A stretch of 64,000 bases of DNA. It comes from Flavobacterium gillisiae. Its GTDB lineage: Bacteria; Bacteroidota; Bacteroidia; Flavobacteriales; Flavobacteriaceae. The DNA lies in assembly GCF_900107635.1 (NCBI RefSeq), contig NZ_FNRD01000001.1, positions 682,001 through 746,000 of the forward strand. Direction: 5' to 3'. Both the position numbers and the translations under genes were made by a program. Positions within the stretch are counted from its first letter, which is position 1. Every line of letters begins with the position of its first letter. Of the stretch, positions 48,705-57,735 are shown in pieces. The notes beneath the pieces were generated by a model that worked only from the letters and a program-made list of their open reading frames with translations, ran no database searches and was not told the DNA's origin.

Positions 48705-51700
48705 ATGAAAAAGAATACAATTTCGAAAATTTTCGACGGTTTTTCTGGTAAAATAATAAGTTGCCATTTAATGAAAAACACTATTTCTAAATTAGATAAT
48801 TTGACATCTAACGAGAGAAATTCTATTGATTACCTAACAAGATTGTGGGCCAATTGCTGGCGACAGTCACTTGCTATGCCTCTTATGGTGGTGGCAATTT
48901 TAATGATTGGTTATACGGTTGAGGCGCAAAATATTCTGGGTCGTGCTCCAGTTGCGTTTCCTAAGGGTGGGTTTGCTATTGATGGGAATGCATTTGTTAA
49001 TTATCCTGGGCCACCCGCAACAGATAATACAGCATGGGGTGATTTTTTATTCGAACCAGGTTATGTAGAAACTGTTCCAAATATCTATAAAGCAAAAAGC
49101 CCGGGAGGGATATTTGTGCCTGTGCCACCTACATACCTTTATCCGGACGGAGTATTACCACCTGAATTCTATGTATACCCTGGTTTTACTACTTTTTTAA
49201 GAGATAATATTACAAGTCAAGATCCAACGAGTTTCTTAATGAGTAATAAAATTGATCATAATGTGTCCGATTTTAAGTGGGGCGTGGGTTCTTCACCAGA
49301 CAAAAATGAAATTCAAAATGCAATTGCACATTTCAGTTTTGGAGACCCTAGTATTCAATTAGTAGTGAATGGTGTACCGCAAGTTAAAAGTAATGGTGAT
49401 CCTATAGTAGGAAATGTAAATGATTTATGGATGATTTTTGCGGCAGACCGTCAAGTGACTAATGGAAGTAGTTATATCGATTTTGAGATTCTGCAAAAAC
49501 GATTAAACATGAGAACAGACGGAATTGATAATAAAGGATTCGCTTATGGTGGATTTGACAGTGAGGCTGGTACTACTAGTGGTCGTACAAATGGAGATCT
49601 TTTAGTGACTGTCGAGTTTACTCAAGGTGGTGGAGCCGCAAATGTTGTAGTTAGAAAATGGAATGGAATAGAGTATATAGTATTTACTCCTACTCCGGGG
49701 ACAATTTTTGCTACAAATAATGACGTACAAACAATAGTTCCTTATCCTATTTATAATCAAGCTCCTATCTCCACTACTCCTGTTCCTGTATGGGCATATG
49801 CGCCAAATCAATGGGCAGAAGGAGCTGTTAATGTGAGTAAATTTTTTCCAGAAAATCCTTGTTTTACTATTAGCACCTTGTTTGTAAGAACCAGAACTTC
49901 TGGTTCTTCCGGTCAATCAGAATTAAAGGATTTCCCAGGAGCTCCTTTTCAATTATTTTTGGATTTGACACCAACAGCTACTGCTGTGGCTACTAATGTT
50001 TCTTGTTTTGGAGGAGCAACGGGTGCTATAGATTTGACAATCAAAGGAGGAACAGCTCCATTTACTTATGCCTGGACAAAAGTTGGTGATCCCACATTTA
50101 GTGCTGCTACCGAAGACTTAACAGGTCTTGCAATAGGTACTTATAATGTGACTGTAACAAGTAATAGCGGTTGTACAACAACAGCAACAGCTACAATCAC
50201 CCAGCCGGCAGCGGCCGTTACAACAAGTGGCACACATACGAATGTGCTTTGCTTTGGTGCCAGCACAGGAAGTGTTACTGTTAACTTCAGCGGCGGAACA
50301 TCACCTTACACGGTGAGCTTCAATGGCGGAGCCTATACTACACAAGTTTCCGGTGTTGTTTACAGCGGTCTTGCAGCAGGTACTTATGCCTGGATAGTAA
50401 GAGATGCCAATGGTACAACCGGTGGTTGTACAGCAAGCGGATCAGAAACAATAACCCAGCCTGCAGCGGCCGTTACAACAAGTGGCACACATACGAATGT
50501 GCTTTGCTTTGGTGCCAGCACAGGAAGTGTTACTGTTAACTTCAGCGGCGGAACATCACCTTACACGGTGAGCTTCAATGGCGGAGCCTATACTACACAA
50601 GTTTCCGGTGTTGTTTACAGCGGTCTTGCAGCAGGTACTTATGCCTGGATAGTAAGAGATGCCAATGGTACAACCGGTGGTTGTACAGCAAGCGGATCAG
50701 AAACAATAACCCAACCAGATGCCTTGTCAGCCAGTGCTACTCCATCTGCTGAAAGCTGTATAGGGGCCGATGGATCTATTAGTTTAACGGTAAGTGGTGG
50801 TGCGGCTCCATATAAATATTTATGGAGTAATGGTGCAACATCTAAAGACGTGAGTGGGTTGTCCCCTGGTGCTTATACAGTAGTAATAACTGATGCTAAC
50901 GGTTGTGTGAAAAATTCAGGAGCAACAGTAAATGCACCTGATAATTGTGCACACATCTTCCCTACCCAAACCACATGTTGTAATTATTTGAAAGGAGATA
51001 CACAAGTATTCGTCTTGAAAAATGTTTGTGTTACACTAGGTACGAAAGGGAATAATCCTAATGTAATTTCTAATGCAATTCCTGGAGTTTTCTTTTATTA
51101 TGGAGATTTTACAGCTACATCAGGTGATCAGACAACAATTATTGTTGATCAGACAAGTTTCAATGTTAATGGTAAATTTGATCCTCAAAATATCAGTAAC
51201 GTCAGATTGTTTGTAGATGACTGTCAAACTGTAGCGCCAAGTTTGATTACAATTATTGCAAAAGGTCCAAATAAAGGCAATGTTACAATAGTATTTACCC
51301 CAATAGTAGGGAAAAAATATGTTGTCTCTGTGAAATATGATACTAAATCTATAATTGGCTCAACTTTTCAAACAGGAGCGTATGCCACATTCGGTATGAA
51401 CATAAAAGTAGGTGTTAATCCTTATGGACCTCGTGTAAGTGTTGGTAAAATAAATCTTGTAAAAGACTGTTCAGATAACACTCCATCACCTGGAAGTTGT
51501 TCGTTTAGTGCTACAGTTGCACCAGTTGACACAACAACTGCTAAAACAACTGAAGTTGCAGGATTTACAGCTAGTCCGGTTCCTTTTGAAGATCAGTTGA
51601 CTATTAAATATGATTTTGATTATGTTTCTAAAGTAAATATTGAAGTGTTTGATGCCCAAGGAGGTAAAATACATTCTCAATTGGATACTAATAGTTATTT

Positions 51701-51815
51701 AGGCAAAGAAGTGGTACTTAAACTCAATGTAAAAAGAGGACAAGAACAAGTTTATATTGTCAAACTGACTACTGATAGAGGAAGCAGCACTAAAAAAGTA
51801 ATGTCTTCTAAATAA
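48705..51815 (+). CDS. SprB-repeat T9SS type A cargo protein (putative adhesin)
   Basis: The 1036-aa secreted protein shares the long N-terminal tail, a hydrophobic signal (SLAMPLMVVAILMIGYTVEAQ, ending ~75) and an FAIDGNAF...DFLF start of the globular region with the 44160 protein. SprB-type repeats occupy roughly 421-745 (four copies; copies 2 and 3 identical). The consensus is VSCFGGATGAIDLTIKGG...PFTYAWT...LAIGTYNVTVT. The C-terminal ~85 residues form a T9SS type A sorting domain matching that of 44160. SprB repeats are hallmarks of flavobacterial cell-surface adhesins, some used in gliding. No porin or plug partners are adjacent. Confidence 0.9.
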   Translation: MKKNTISKIFDGFSGKIISCHLMKNTISKLDNLTSNERNSIDYLTRLWANCWRQSLAMPLMVVAILMIGYTVEAQNILGRAPVAFPKGGFAIDGNAFVNYPGPPATDNTAWGDFLFEPGYVETVPNIYKAKSPGGIFVPVPPTYLYPDGVLPPEFYVYPGFTTFLRDNITSQDPTSFLMSNKIDHNVSDFKWGVGSSPDKNEIQNAIAHFSFGDPSIQLVVNGVPQVKSNGDPIVGNVNDLWMIFAADRQVTNGSSYIDFEILQKRLNMRTDGIDNKGFAYGGFDSEAGTTSGRTNGDLLVTVEFTQGGGAANVVVRKWNGIEYIVFTPTPGTIFATNNDVQTIVPYPIYNQAPISTTPVPVWAYAPNQWAEGAVNVSKFFPENPCFTISTLFVRTRTSGSSGQSELKDFPGAPFQLFLDLTPTATAVATNVSCFGGATGAIDLTIKGGTAPFTYAWTKVGDPTFSAATEDLTGLAIGTYNVTVTSNSGCTTTATATITQPAAAVTTSGTHTNVLCFGASTGSVTVNFSGGTSPYTVSFNGGAYTTQVSGVVYSGLAAGTYAWIVRDANGTTGGCTASGSETITQPAAAVTTSGTHTNVLCFGASTGSVTVNFSGGTSPYTVSFNGGAYTTQVSGVVYSGLAAGTYAWIVRDANGTTGGCTASGSETITQPDALSASATPSAESCIGADGSISLTVSGGAAPYKYLWSNGATSKDVSGLSPGAYTVVITDANGCVKNSGATVNAPDNCAHIFPTQTTCCNYLKGDTQVFVLKNVCVTLGTKGNNPNVISNAIPGVFFYYGDFTATSGDQTTIIVDQTSFNVNGKFDPQNISNVRLFVDDCQTVAPSLITIIAKGPNKGNVTIVFTPIVGKKYVVSVKYDTKSIIGSTFQTGAYATFGMNIKVGVNPYGPRVSVGKINLVKDCSDNTPSPGSCSFSATVAPVDTTTAKTTEVAGFTASPVPFEDQLTIKYDFDYVSKVNIEVFDAQGGKIHSQLDTNSYLGKEVVLKLNVKRGQEQVYIVKLTTDRGSSTKKVMSSK
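50211..50720 (+). repeat. Two identical 255-bp SprB repeat units
   Basis: Unit 1 (50211-50465) and unit 2 (50466-50720) are identical over about 248 bp, each encoding 85 aa (one SprB module). Their codon use (GCGGCC, GGCGGAGCC, AGCGGC) is clearly more G+C-rich than the flanking gene, implying recent amplification or import by recombination. Confidence 0.95.
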
Positions 51816-51836
51816 TTAATTTAACCAATTTAAATT

Positions 51837-51865
51837 AAAAGCATCCGCCAAAAGCGGGTGCTTTT
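51837..51865 (+). terminator. Terminator after the SprB-repeat gene
   Basis: AAAAGCATCCGC and GCGGGTGCTTTT form a 12-bp stem (one G-T pair) followed by T residues. Confidence 0.9.
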
Positions 51866-51927
51866 TTGGTATCGTCCCGTCGTGATATAGGTTGACCTTT
51901 TAGTGATTTAATTTTTGGAATTGCTAT

Positions 51928-52116
51928 TCACCACCGAAACTTGACGCAGGTATCACTATAAATTTTTCCTTTGACTTCAGAGCAAAAAGTATTCCTCTGT
52001 GGAATCAATTCCATCAGCGTACTACTAATTCTAAAAAAAATATCGTGTCGCTCTTTGAGTTGGTCTTCCCTTGCACAGCCTAGCATGACCATGTATAATT
52101 TGAGTTTTTTATCCAT
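51928..52116 (-). CDS. Short DUF1543-domain protein, possibly truncated
   Basis: The 62-aa product KLYMVMLGCAREDQLKERHDIFFRISSTLMELIPQRNTF matches the DUF1543 pattern (LG...R....EQHDVFF.I...L.DLIP). Full-length DUF1543 proteins are usually longer and may carry two copies of the module, so this frame, which ends shortly after KIYSDTC, may be a truncated remnant. The start at 52116 is consistent with the family. It diverges from the small lipoprotein at 52203. Confidence 0.6.
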   Translation of the reverse strand: MDKKLKLYMVMLGCAREDQLKERHDIFFRISSTLMELIPQRNTFCSEVKGKIYSDTCVKFRW

Positions 52117-52202
52117 AATTCAAAGTCACATAATTTTCACAAAATAAACTTTGGCACAGTTCGTGGATATACGCAATCAAAGAAACCAATAAAATAAAAA
52201 AC

Positions 52203-52700
52203 ATGAAAAAGATAATTACACTTTTAGCCATTACAGGGTTGTTGACTTTGCAAAGTTGCACAACATCAGGTAGTTTTGAAATTGCGCCTATTGCGACAAC
52301 CGAAGTTTTTGAAGTAACGACTTCATTCAATTCCACAAATAATTTCAGTCGATTGGTAACCTTTAATCCTCCAATTTATTCTTCAGATGTGGTTCTGACG
52401 TATCGATTGTCTGGATCGAATTCACAAGGAGACGTGTGGGAATTATTACCAGAAACCTACTATTTTAATAATGGAGCATTGGATTTTGGTTTTAAATTTG
52501 ATTATACTAATCGCGATGTAAGAATATATATGATTGGAAATGATTTACAATCTGTATCTACAAACTTCAGACTTAATCAGGTAATTCGAATTGTTATTGT
52601 GCCTGCGAGCTACGCCAAGTCAATAAACAAAAATAGTTACTCTGATGTGATTACAGCCTTAAACATAAAGGATAGCCAAATTCAGAAAATTGATCTTTAA
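52203..52700 (+). CDS. Small lipoprotein (paralogue of 52903)
   Basis: The 165-aa lipoprotein has its lipobox Cys at 19 (LLTLQSCTTSG). The body contains DVVLTYRLSGSN, WELLPETYYFNNGALDFGFKFDYTNRDVRIYMIG and the C-terminal INKNSYSDVITALNIKDSQIQKI. The same segments occur in order in the next gene, so the two form a tandem pair. Function is unknown; it lacks the collagen-like stretch of its partner. Confidence 0.85.
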   Translation: MKKIITLLAITGLLTLQSCTTSGSFEIAPIATTEVFEVTTSFNSTNNFSRLVTFNPPIYSSDVVLTYRLSGSNSQGDVWELLPETYYFNNGALDFGFKFDYTNRDVRIYMIGNDLQSVSTNFRLNQVIRIVIVPASYAKSINKNSYSDVITALNIKDSQIQKIDL

Positions 52701-52712
52701 TAAAAAATAATA

Positions 52713-52740
52713 AAAAAGGGAACTGAGAGGTTTCCTTTTT
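52713..52740 (+). terminator. Terminator after the 52203 gene
   Basis: AAAAAGGGAAC and GTTTCCTTTTT pair with one mismatch over a short loop, followed by T residues. Confidence 0.7.
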
Positions 52741-52902
52741 ATACATCAAAACGAAAGGGTAAATCGTATTTTTTTCTCTCGTTATAAAATTATTTTTTTA
52801 TTTAAATACCTGATTACCTGAAAAATAATGATGTAAATTGTGACTTTGGTATAATTAATGCATAATAAATAGTAGTGAAATAACCATTTAAAAGAGATAA
52901 AT

Positions 52903-53424
52903 ATGAAAAAGATAAGTACAATTTTGGCAATTATTGGAATGATTGTCCTTTCAAGTTGTTCAGGGCCAGAAGGGCCTCCAGGATATGACGGACTTGATGG
53001 ACAAGATGGTTTAGTGGGCGAAGTTTTCGAACTTAAAAATGTTAACTTCAGCTATAACGCAACAGATGGTTATACTATTTATAGAGCATTGAATCCAAAG
53101 ATTTTTGCTTCTGATGTAGTACTGATTTACAGAATGAGGGGAACTATCGATGCTAACACTCCAATTTGGCAACTTATTCCCAGAACTCTTTTTCTACCGC
53201 AAGGTGAGCTAGATTATGATTTTGATTTTAGCAAGGAAGATTTTACGATCTATGCCGGAGGTAACTATGACTTAAGTACTACACCATCATACTTAAACAA
53301 TCAAACCTTTCGCATTGTAATTGTTCCTGGTAGTTTTTCTACTTCAATTAATAAAAATAATTATGCAGATGTAATTACTGCTCTAAATATAAAAGAAAGC
53401 CAAATTCAGAATATTAATTTTTAA
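52903..53424 (+). CDS. Small lipoprotein with collagen-like stretch
   Basis: The 173-aa lipoprotein (lipobox Cys19 in IVLSSCSGPEG) carries a short collagen-like Gly-X-Y run (GPEGPPGYDGLDGQDGLVGE) directly behind the anchor, then the same body as the 52203 protein (DVVLIYRMRGT, WQLIPRTLFLPQGELDYDFDF, INKNNYADVITALNIKESQIQNI). Collagen-like stalks are common in Bacteroidota surface lipoproteins and probably act as spacers. Function of the globular part is unknown. Confidence 0.88.
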   Translation: MKKISTILAIIGMIVLSSCSGPEGPPGYDGLDGQDGLVGEVFELKNVNFSYNATDGYTIYRALNPKIFASDVVLIYRMRGTIDANTPIWQLIPRTLFLPQGELDYDFDFSKEDFTIYAGGNYDLSTTPSYLNNQTFRIVIVPGSFSTSINKNNYADVITALNIKESQIQNINF

Positions 53425-53441
53425 TGTTTTGGGTATTGCAC

Positions 53442-53473
53442 AAAAAAAGGAAATCCCCCGATTTCCTTTTTTT
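53442..53473. terminator. Terminator after the collagen-like lipoprotein gene
   Basis: AAAAAAAGGAAATC and GATTTCCTTTTTTT form a perfect 14-bp stem. It may also serve the converging TerC gene. Confidence 0.9.
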
Positions 53474-53538
53474 TATGCTTTAATTTTAAATGTTTGCCTA
53501 CGGACCTAATAAATCATAGGTAAGCGAAGCGGTATTGT

Positions 53539-54495
53539 TTAGTTTTCTTCTGCTGGCTTCTGTTTACTCATTCGTAAGGAAACTACAATTCCCGCTAAAA
53601 GTGAAAAGGCAATAAAAACCAAGGAAGCCCACTCTGGAATTTCAATAAACTCATGGAGTAACATTTTAAGACCTACGAAACTTAATATAGCAATAAGGCT
53701 AAATTCTAAATAACTAAATTTTTCAAGCATATTAGCCAGAAAGAAATACATGGATCGCAATCCTAATATGGCAAATATGTTAGAGCTAAAAACTAAAAAC
53801 GGATCGCTTGTAATCGCTAGAATTGCAGGAACACTGTCAATAGCAAATACCACATCCATAACTTCAATGACTACCAAAGCCACAAATAAAGGAGTAGCGG
53901 CGGTGATATGTCGTCTTTTTACAAAAAAATGTTCTTTATCGATATGATTTGAAATAGGAACTAACCTTTTTAGACCTTTATATACAAATGATTTTTTAGG
54001 CTCAAATTGTTCTTCTCCGTTTGAGAATAGCATTTTCATTGCCGTGAAAATAAGGAAGAAGCCAAAAAGATAAGTAGCCCAAAAGAATTTATGTATTAAT
54101 AAAACACCAAAAAAGATCATTAATCCCCTAAAAACGATGGCGCCCAATATGCCCCAGAATAAAACTCTGTGTTGGTATTTTTGCGGAATCTTAAAAGACG
54201 AAAAGATGATGGCAATGACAAATATATTATCGACACTAAGCGATAATTCGATTAAATATCCAGTAATGAATTTTATCGATGCGGCAAGAGGTTTAAGTCC
54301 GTCCGGGTTAGCAATATACTCGTTAGCATATATCCAATAGATAACTCCTGAGAAGAGAAAAGAAAGTGTCACCCAGATTATGGTCCACTTAGTAGCTTCT
54401 TTTGTGCTGATAATGTGGGGTGTTTTATTGAAGACACCTAGATCTAATGCAAGAATGATAATAACGATAACAAAGAAAGAAATCCAGACAATCAT
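53539..54495 (-). CDS. TerC family integral membrane protein
   Basis: The 318-aa membrane protein has about eight helices and the TerC pattern: VIIILALDLGVFNK near the start, LIELSLSVDNIFVIAIIFSSF with a conserved Asp in the membrane, and VALVVIEVMDVVFAIDSVPAILAIT. TerC proteins are implicated in metal (Mn) homeostasis and tellurite resistance. The conserved acidic residues in helices 3 and 6 are present. It is monocistronic and not linked to ter genes. Confidence 0.93.
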   Translation of the reverse strand: MIVWISFFVIVIIILALDLGVFNKTPHIISTKEATKWTIIWVTLSFLFSGVIYWIYANEYIANPDGLKPLAASIKFITGYLIELSLSVDNIFVIAIIFSSFKIPQKYQHRVLFWGILGAIVFRGLMIFFGVLLIHKFFWATYLFGFFLIFTAMKMLFSNGEEQFEPKKSFVYKGLKRLVPISNHIDKEHFFVKRRHITAATPLFVALVVIEVMDVVFAIDSVPAILAITSDPFLVFSSNIFAILGLRSMYFFLANMLEKFSYLEFSLIAILSFVGLKMLLHEFIEIPEWASLVFIAFSLLAGIVVSLRMSKQKPAEEN

Positions 54496-54738
54496 AAATC
54501 GAGTTATTTATTGATTGACAAAGATACTTTTTGATTTCTAACTTCGAAAGTTATTCCTATAAAGTTGAATCTTAAGACAAAAGGAGTCTTGTAGTTTAAT
54601 TGAAATGTCAATATGAAAATATACGAGCTAAATATTAATAGGTTGTCAAAAAACAAGGGTATTATTACGAAAACCATAATTTAATTGGGTTTACCCTAAA
54701 AAAATAGAGGTATAATTTTATAAAAGCATTATTTGAAT

Positions 54739-54746
54739 TATATTTG
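54739..54746 (+). promoter_or_regulatory. Candidate -7 element of glnN
   Basis: TATATTTG matches TAnnTTTG 42 bp before the ATG. A -33 TTG is not clear. Confidence 0.5.
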
Positions 54747-54787
54747 CACCTCAATAATAGGGGTTTAATATTTTAAATATAATTTTT

Positions 54788-56977
54788 ATGTCAACAATAC
54801 GTTTCCAAGCTTTGAGAGAGGCTTCTACAAGAAAACCAGTTCAATTTGAAGAATCAGGAAGAAAATCTGCTATTTTCGGTTCAAATGTGTTTAATGATAA
54901 GGCAATGAAGCAGTATTTGACTTCAGATGCTTTTAAAGGAGTTCAAGGTGCGGTGCAGCATGGAACTAAAATAGACAGAAAGTTAGCGGACTATATTGCA
55001 ATGGGTATGAAAGAATGGGCCTTAGCTAAAGGAGTAACTCATTATACGCACTGGTTTCAACCATTGACAGGAGCTACTGCTGAAAAACATGATGCTTTCT
55101 TTGAAACCTCATATGATGGTAGTGATCCAGTAGAAAAATTTGGAGGTGCACAATTGGTACAACAAGAACCAGATGCATCTAGTTTTCCTAATGGAGGAAT
55201 TAGAAATACTTTTGAAGCAAGAGGATATACAGCTTGGGATCCTACATCTCCAGCATTCATTTTTGGAACTACATTATGTATTCCAACGGTTTTTATCTCT
55301 TATACAGGAGAAGCTTTAGATTATAAAACACCTTTGTTGCGCGCTTTGCAAGTTATGGATGAAGCAGCTACAGACGTTTGTAAATATTTTGATAAAAATG
55401 TAAAGAAAGTTACTGCAACCCTAGGATGGGAGCAAGAATATTTCTTGATAGACAGAGCTTTGGCTGAATCTCGTCCTGACTTGATGATGACAGGAAGAAC
55501 TTTGTTAGGACATACATCTGCTAAAGGACAACAATTAGATGACCATTACTTTGGATCTATTCCTACTCGTGCTTTAACGTATATGAGAGATCTTGAGCAA
55601 GAATGTATGTTACTTGGAATACCAGTAAAAACACGTCATAATGAGGTTGCGCCAAATCAATTTGAGTTTGCACCAATTTTTGAAGAAACAAACCTAGCGG
55701 TAGACCACAACTGTTTATTAATGGATGTAATGCAAAAAGTGGCTGAACGTCATGATTTAAAAGTATTACTACATGAAAAACCATTCAAAGGTGTTAATGG
55801 TTCAGGAAAACATAATAACTGGTCATTAGCAACTGATACTGGAGTGAATTTATTGAGTCCAAGTAAGACACCAATGACAAACTTACAGTTTTTGACTTTC
55901 TTTATCAATACTATAAAAGCAGTACATGACCATGAGTCTTTGTTAAGAGGAGCCATTGCAACTGCGGGTAATGATCATAGATTAGGTGCAAATGAAGCGC
56001 CACCGGCAATTATTTCTGTATTTATTGGAGAACAATTGACTAAGGTGTTAGCTGAATTAGAAGGCGTAACTGCTGGTAAATTATCTCCTGAAGAAAAAAC
56101 AGATTTAAAGTTAAATGTTGTAGGTAAAATTCCAGACGTTCTTTTAGACAATACGGATAGAAACAGAACTTCACCATTTGCTTTTACAGGAAATAAATTT
56201 GAGTTTAGAGCGGTAGGTTCTAATTCAAACTGTTCTAATTCAATGACGACATTAAATGCGATTGTTGCAAAACAATTGAAAGACTTCAAGAAAGAAGTTG
56301 ATACTTTAATCGAGTCAAAAGACATGAAGAAAGACGATGCAATTTTCAATGTTTTGAGAGAATACATCAAACATTCTAAAAAAATCCTTTTTGAAGGAGA
56401 CGGATATAGTGAAGCATGGGAAATAGAAGCTGGGAAAAGAGGATTGAGTAACTTCAAAACGACTCCTTTAGCATTAAAAGCAAGAGCGTCTAAACAAGCG
56501 TTAGATTTGTTCTCTGATTTAGGGATCATGAATCATGTTGAAGTTGAAGCGCGTTACGAAATTGAATTGGAAGAGTACACTAAGAAAATTCAAATTGAAG
56601 GTAGAGTATTAGGTGATATTGCTACAAACCACGTAATTCCAACGGCTATTCGTTACCAAAACACTTTGATAGAAAACGTAAAAGGATTGAAAGATATTTT
56701 TGGAGCTGATTTTGAAACAATTGCTAAAGAGCAAATCATTATTATTAAATCAATTTCTAAGCACATAGAAGGAATCAATTCTAAGGTTCTTGAAATGACT
56801 AATGAAAGAAAGAAAGCAAATGTATTGACTGATGGTCAAGAAATGGCTGAAGCTTACTGTGATAAAGTAAAACCTTATTTTGAGGTGATACGTGAGCATT
56901 GTGATAAATTAGAGCTTTTAGTTGATAATGAACTATGGACTTTAACTAAATACAGAGAATTGTTGTTTACGAAATAG
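54788..56977 (+). CDS. glnN: Glutamine synthetase type III
   Basis: This 729-aa ATP-dependent ligase makes glutamine from glutamate and ammonia. It is the large GSIII form typical of Bacteroidota: N-terminal MSTIRFQALREASTRKPV, the ATP/glutamate region TATLGWEQEYFLIDRAL, EVAPNQFEFAPIFEETNLAVDHN, HEKPFKGVNGSGKHNNWSLAT, and RTSPFAFTGNKFEFRAVGS. Length matches the family. It is a single gene with its own promoter and terminator. Nitrogen regulation could not be read from the sequence. Confidence 0.97.
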   Translation: MSTIRFQALREASTRKPVQFEESGRKSAIFGSNVFNDKAMKQYLTSDAFKGVQGAVQHGTKIDRKLADYIAMGMKEWALAKGVTHYTHWFQPLTGATAEKHDAFFETSYDGSDPVEKFGGAQLVQQEPDASSFPNGGIRNTFEARGYTAWDPTSPAFIFGTTLCIPTVFISYTGEALDYKTPLLRALQVMDEAATDVCKYFDKNVKKVTATLGWEQEYFLIDRALAESRPDLMMTGRTLLGHTSAKGQQLDDHYFGSIPTRALTYMRDLEQECMLLGIPVKTRHNEVAPNQFEFAPIFEETNLAVDHNCLLMDVMQKVAERHDLKVLLHEKPFKGVNGSGKHNNWSLATDTGVNLLSPSKTPMTNLQFLTFFINTIKAVHDHESLLRGAIATAGNDHRLGANEAPPAIISVFIGEQLTKVLAELEGVTAGKLSPEEKTDLKLNVVGKIPDVLLDNTDRNRTSPFAFTGNKFEFRAVGSNSNCSNSMTTLNAIVAKQLKDFKKEVDTLIESKDMKKDDAIFNVLREYIKHSKKILFEGDGYSEAWEIEAGKRGLSNFKTTPLALKARASKQALDLFSDLGIMNHVEVEARYEIELEEYTKKIQIEGRVLGDIATNHVIPTAIRYQNTLIENVKGLKDIFGADFETIAKEQIIIIKSISKHIEGINSKVLEMTNERKKANVLTDGQEMAEAYCDKVKPYFEVIREHCDKLELLVDNELWTLTKYRELLFTK

Positions 56978-57000
56978 TAAGCAAACAAACTTATTGATTA

Positions 57001-57032
57001 AAAATGCCTATCCAGTTTTGGATAGGCATTTT
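57001..57032 (+). terminator. Terminator after glnN
   Basis: AAAATGCCTATCCA and TGGATAGGCATTTT form a perfect 14-bp stem followed by T residues. Confidence 0.92.
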
Positions 57033-57735
57033 TTATTGTTCTGATTTTAATATTTGGAAGAATAATTTCTCACTTCATAATTGAAAATTTAAGCGCTATT
57101 TTTTGAATAGAGATTGTCTTATTTTAAAATGTATTAAGGTAATTATTGGATGGTTTTATGGCCAATAAAAAAGAAAAATAACTTTATGTTATCAAAATAG
57201 ATGGTATTTTAAATTCTAATTCGTGAATTTTTCCTTAACCGCTGTTGTCACTACCGAGACCTAAATAATTAATTATTAATGTCTTACTATTTAATGAATC
57301 TAAGAATTTAGATTTTAAGTGGTAAATTCTTTAGACTTAGTTTTTTTTTCCGAGTTTTCATTCAATTTATTTTTTGTTCGCGATTAATTTGCGGGAAATT
57401 TCCGAGGTGGTCGTTCAAAATAGATGTTTTTCATCGAGAAATTGTTTCTCTTTGTCGAAAAAGTAGAAGATGTTAATACTTAAGGTTCAGATGGTTTGGA
57501 TTTCACCTTATGTTTTTTCTACATTTGAATTAAGATAATTGATTAAGACATATCCGATATAAATACTTCTATTTTAAGGTTAATATATCATAAATTCTTA
57601 CACTGCAGAGTAACTATAAATACCTTCGTTACTTCAAATACCACCTCCTTTTTTTATCTTAAATCCTGCCCTGGGTTATATGTTATAATTACCTACATCT
57701 GAATATGTATTAATAACCAATTAAATATATTTATT
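57033..57735. other. 703-bp upstream region of the curli locus
   Basis: No gene is supported. The region is A/T-rich and must contain the csgA promoter, but no strong TAnnTTTG match lies close to the start codon. No CsgD-like regulator is encoded nearby. Its length suggests complex control. Confidence 0.55.

Noticed and set aside
57033-57735. CsgD-like regulator
   Set aside because: No open frame with helix-turn-helix features in the upstream region.
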